A stretch of DNA of 64,000 nucleotides, from contig JAGKWW010000002.1 in the NCBI GenBank assembly GCA_021151665.1, positions 82,313-146,312 of the forward strand, written 5' to 3'. Of this stretch, positions 62,099 through 64,000 are shown piece by piece. The notes under the pieces are model-generated. The model did no database searches and was not told the origin of the DNA. It was given only the letters and a program-made list of their open reading frames with translations. The DNA is from Flavobacteriaceae bacterium. Lineage in GTDB: Bacteria; Bacteroidota; Bacteroidia; Flavobacteriales; Flavobacteriaceae. The position numbers and the translations under genes were made by a program. Each line of letters opens with the position of its first letter. Within the stretch, counting starts at the first letter, position 1.

Positions 62099-63007
62099 TT
62101 AAATAGCAATAAACTCTTTTTGTTGATTTTGGATTTGTTTCGATTTCGAATAATGTAGGTAATTATCGGGTGAAGCACAGTTTTTACTGCATATAATTAA
62201 TTCATTTCCAACCTTTGTCTTATTAGCGAAATAATTAAATTCGAAAATGTTTTTGTTGACCTCCTTGTATATTTGATGAATTAGCGGATGATCATCATAA
62301 GAAACAATCCAACGCGACTTTAATTTTTTTTGAAGAAAGCTTGATAGGTGGAGGTGATCGTCCGCTTTGTAAAATAAGTTATAAAGACCCTCGCCTTGTT
62401 CTACATATGGAGGATCCAAGTAAAACAAGATTTCGTTGGAGTCTGGATTTCGTCGGTTCAGTTGTCTTAAAAAGTCAACGGCGTTCATATTATATAGTTC
62501 AATCCTATCTCTGTACAACGCTATTTTTTTTATTTTCGATATCAAATCTTCCTTGTTAAATCTAGCGTCTAGTTTCCAATTTCCTTGTTGATTGTTGCCG
62601 CCAATCGCTCCCGCCTTTAATATTCCAGATCGGTTGCTTCTATTTAAAAAGAAAGTTGTGAACCCAATTTCAACATCCGTTAATTCTTCGCGTAGATTTT
62701 TATTTTGTAAAATTTCGTGTCGATATTTCCATTCATTTATATCAATTTTGCACGACTCGATTAATTCTACTAATTCGTCAGTATGGAAAAGTATAGCCTT
62801 CCAAAATTTATAAATCATTTCATCTTTATCGTTTAAATGGATTTTATAAACATTTTCTAACATCAAGAGCTTTAAAGCGGCACCTGCACCTCCTGCAAAA
62901 GCCTCCGCATATTCACCGTCAACAATATTGTTGACCTCAAGTGTTTTTCTAAGAAAATCGTATAAGGAAGTTTTCCCGCCAGGGTATCTCAAAGGACTAT
63001 AATTCAT
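62099..63007 (-). CDS. D12-class DNA adenine N6-methyltransferase (Dam/DpnM-like)
   Basis: 302 residues from the ATG at 63007 (MNYSPLRYPGGK). SAM-binding 'LRYPGGKTSLYDFL' and 'AFAGGAGAALKLL', catalytic motif IV 'LFYLDPPYVEQGEGLYN' (DPPY) near the end: the order of alpha-type D12 methylases. Methylates adenine at a sequence I cannot predict. Its ATG overlaps the stop of the upstream gene (ATGA), so translation is coupled. The DNA is more AT-rich than the housekeeping genes, which suggests transfer. Confidence 0.92.
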   Translation of the reverse strand: MNYSPLRYPGGKTSLYDFLRKTLEVNNIVDGEYAEAFAGGAGAALKLLMLENVYKIHLNDKDEMIYKFWKAILFHTDELVELIESCKIDINEWKYRHEILQNKNLREELTDVEIGFTTFFLNRSNRSGILKAGAIGGNNQQGNWKLDARFNKEDLISKIKKIALYRDRIELYNMNAVDFLRQLNRRNPDSNEILFYLDPPYVEQGEGLYNLFYKADDHLHLSSFLQKKLKSRWIVSYDDHPLIHQIYKEVNKNIFEFNYFANKTKVGNELIICSKNCASPDNYLHYSKSKQIQNQQKEFIAI

Positions 63008-63999
63008 GATTTTATCTGTTGAACTAGGTATTCTAGTAGAGGATACATTTGAGTCCACACACGTTGCAATTCCTCAGCGTCTGACGTGTAATACTCATTA
63101 TGCACCAAAAGATTGAAGTCATTATGGCCAAGTAGTTTAGTATCATTTCTTAAATAGCCTTGAAGTGCTTGCTTTAATTTGTCATCGTCAATTAAAGTTG
63201 CCGACGTTGAAATATGTGATAGCATGAATTTTAACGATGGAATAAAACCGGAGCGGTCAAGACTGTCATTTATCCCCACGGCTTTCCTGAGCTTTGCCTC
63301 ATCAAGTTTGTCAGTGTCTATTTCTAATTTATTTAATTCCTTTTTTATCTTGTTAAATTTCTTGTCGTTTTCGTCTCGTAGCTTATTTATATTTTCATCT
63401 TTAATCGAGTCGAGACCGCTCAATTTACGAAGAAATTGGTATGCGAGCATGTCCAAATAACTCCTAAATAAAACGGATACAGCGTTAGGATGACGTTTAA
63501 GGTTTAACGACTTAATCTCATAAAATATTTCATCAATTCTTGAAATTCCCGTGTCCAGGTAGCAGGTCGCGGTCATCAAGCACGTAGTACTCTTTCGGAT
63601 TCGCGGTTTTTTTTCAGGTTTTTCATTGTTTTCGTCTACGGGCGTAACATCTTCGGCAGGATATTCGTCGTTATACTTTCGGTCAGGCTTAATTGATTCG
63701 TCAAATTCACCGGATTTTACGAGTTTTTCGAAATACCGTTTCTTGTCAGCATCAGTATTTAACTTTCGGGAGTTTATTTCGCCGTTTATAACGTCTTTAG
63801 CGATACGCTCCATTCTTTTTTCGAATTCTTCTTTAGGCAATTTCTTGACGATTCCAAAGTTTTTTTCGTCGAATTCGAATCCCATAAATTCAAGTCCTTC
63901 TTTGGATTGATACGCTCTCTCCAAATTTGTTATACTAAACTTATTTTCATCTAGCATAGCAAATTTGACGTCATCATCAAGTTCTATGGAACATAATAC
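63004..63999 (-). CDS. Methyltransferase-associated protein of unknown function, 5' end outside the window
   Basis: The frame stays open beyond the internal ATG at 63957 to the window edge, reading 'LCSIELDDDVKFAM', so at least 331 residues belong to a larger protein. The left part ('ITNLERAYQSKEGLEFMGFE', 'INSRKLNTDADKKRYFEKL') recalls ParB-like N-terminal proteins of restriction-type loci; a central basic linker follows; the C-terminal helical domain ('LKRHPNAVSVLFRSYLDMLA', 'FNLLVHNEYYTSDAEELQRV') looks HEPN-like. These likenesses are from memory and are tentative. It is coupled to the methylase by a 4-bp overlap, so a joint role in modification or defence is likely. Confidence 0.6.
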   Translation of the reverse strand, partial: VLCSIELDDDVKFAMLDENKFSITNLERAYQSKEGLEFMGFEFDEKNFGIVKKLPKEEFEKRMERIAKDVINGEINSRKLNTDADKKRYFEKLVKSGEFDESIKPDRKYNDEYPAEDVTPVDENNEKPEKKPRIRKSTTCLMTATCYLDTGISRIDEIFYEIKSLNLKRHPNAVSVLFRSYLDMLAYQFLRKLSGLDSIKDENINKLRDENDKKFNKIKKELNKLEIDTDKLDEAKLRKAVGINDSLDRSGFIPSLKFMLSHISTSATLIDDDKLKQALQGYLRNDTKLLGHNDFNLLVHNEYYTSDAEELQRVWTQMYPLLEYLVQQIKS

Positions 64000-64000
64000 C

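Noticed and set aside
1..64000. tRNA, rRNA, CRISPR arrays, IS elements with transposase, integrase or att sites
   Set aside because: I looked in all gaps between genes and found no sequence that I could support as any of these.

Overview
The window is chromosomal DNA of a Flavobacteriaceae bacterium, most like Flavobacterium, with fairly high GC for that genus. The signs are a type IX secretion (T9SS) sorting domain, a SusC/SusD polysaccharide-utilisation locus, an IPExxxVDY-family gene in an acpP-fabF-rnc-pyk run, succinate dehydrogenase of the Bacteroidetes cytochrome b type, and promoters of the Bacteroidetes form TTTG-N19/20-TAnnTTTG. Gene starts lack Shine-Dalgarno sequences. I recognise no tRNA, rRNA or CRISPR array.

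Layout. 1-3.2 kb is the end of an RND efflux operon (pump permease, TolC-like outer membrane factor). 3.4-6.9 kb is a six-gene envelope operon (ankyrin protein, secreted DOMON protein, OB-fold protein, DUF5777 barrel-like protein, c-type-haem lipoprotein, YceI). 6.9-17 kb is mostly housekeeping: rnhA, purN, acpP, fabF, rnc, pyk, a Bax-inhibitor-type protein, dinB and a large membrane protein of the 'SpecificRecomb' family. 17-23.5 kb has a CYTH protein overlapping a YpdA-like reductase, a radical SAM protein, an AT-rich PLD-like accessory gene, a PfkB kinase and a long PurF-like enzyme. 23.5-24.1 kb is a three-copy tandem array of what look like small RNA genes. 24-36 kb holds an alpha/beta hydrolase, the two AddAB-type recombination subunits separated by ompA and kbl, superoxide dismutase and aminopeptidase P. 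36-43 kb has a lipoprotein, a membrane protein, a ChaN-like protein and the sdhCAB operon, interrupted by a four-helix-bundle (IVS-type) element.

42.9-53.5 kb is a polysaccharide-utilisation locus. A divergently transcribed membrane sensor with a LuxR-type HTH faces a SusC-like gene broken by a one-base frameshift, then SusD and two GH30 lipoprotein glycosidases in tandem. 53.8-61.9 kb is again mostly housekeeping: omega-amidase, Ig-like lipoprotein, comF, glyS, thiL, a DinB-fold protein, azoreductase with a divergent HxlR regulator, and a small SH3-like lipoprotein. From 62.1 kb to the right edge the DNA is clearly AT-rich. It carries a D12-class adenine methyltransferase translationally coupled to a larger protein of unknown function that runs off the window; this looks like acquired DNA modification or defence DNA.

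The most interesting signal is the sRNA array at 23552-24090. Three units of about 80 nt each carry their own promoter (spacing conserved exactly, spacer sequence not conserved), an identical 50-nt body able to form two small hairpins, and a strong terminator. Second are the element in the sdh operon, the methyltransferase cassette at the right edge, and the broken SusC gene.
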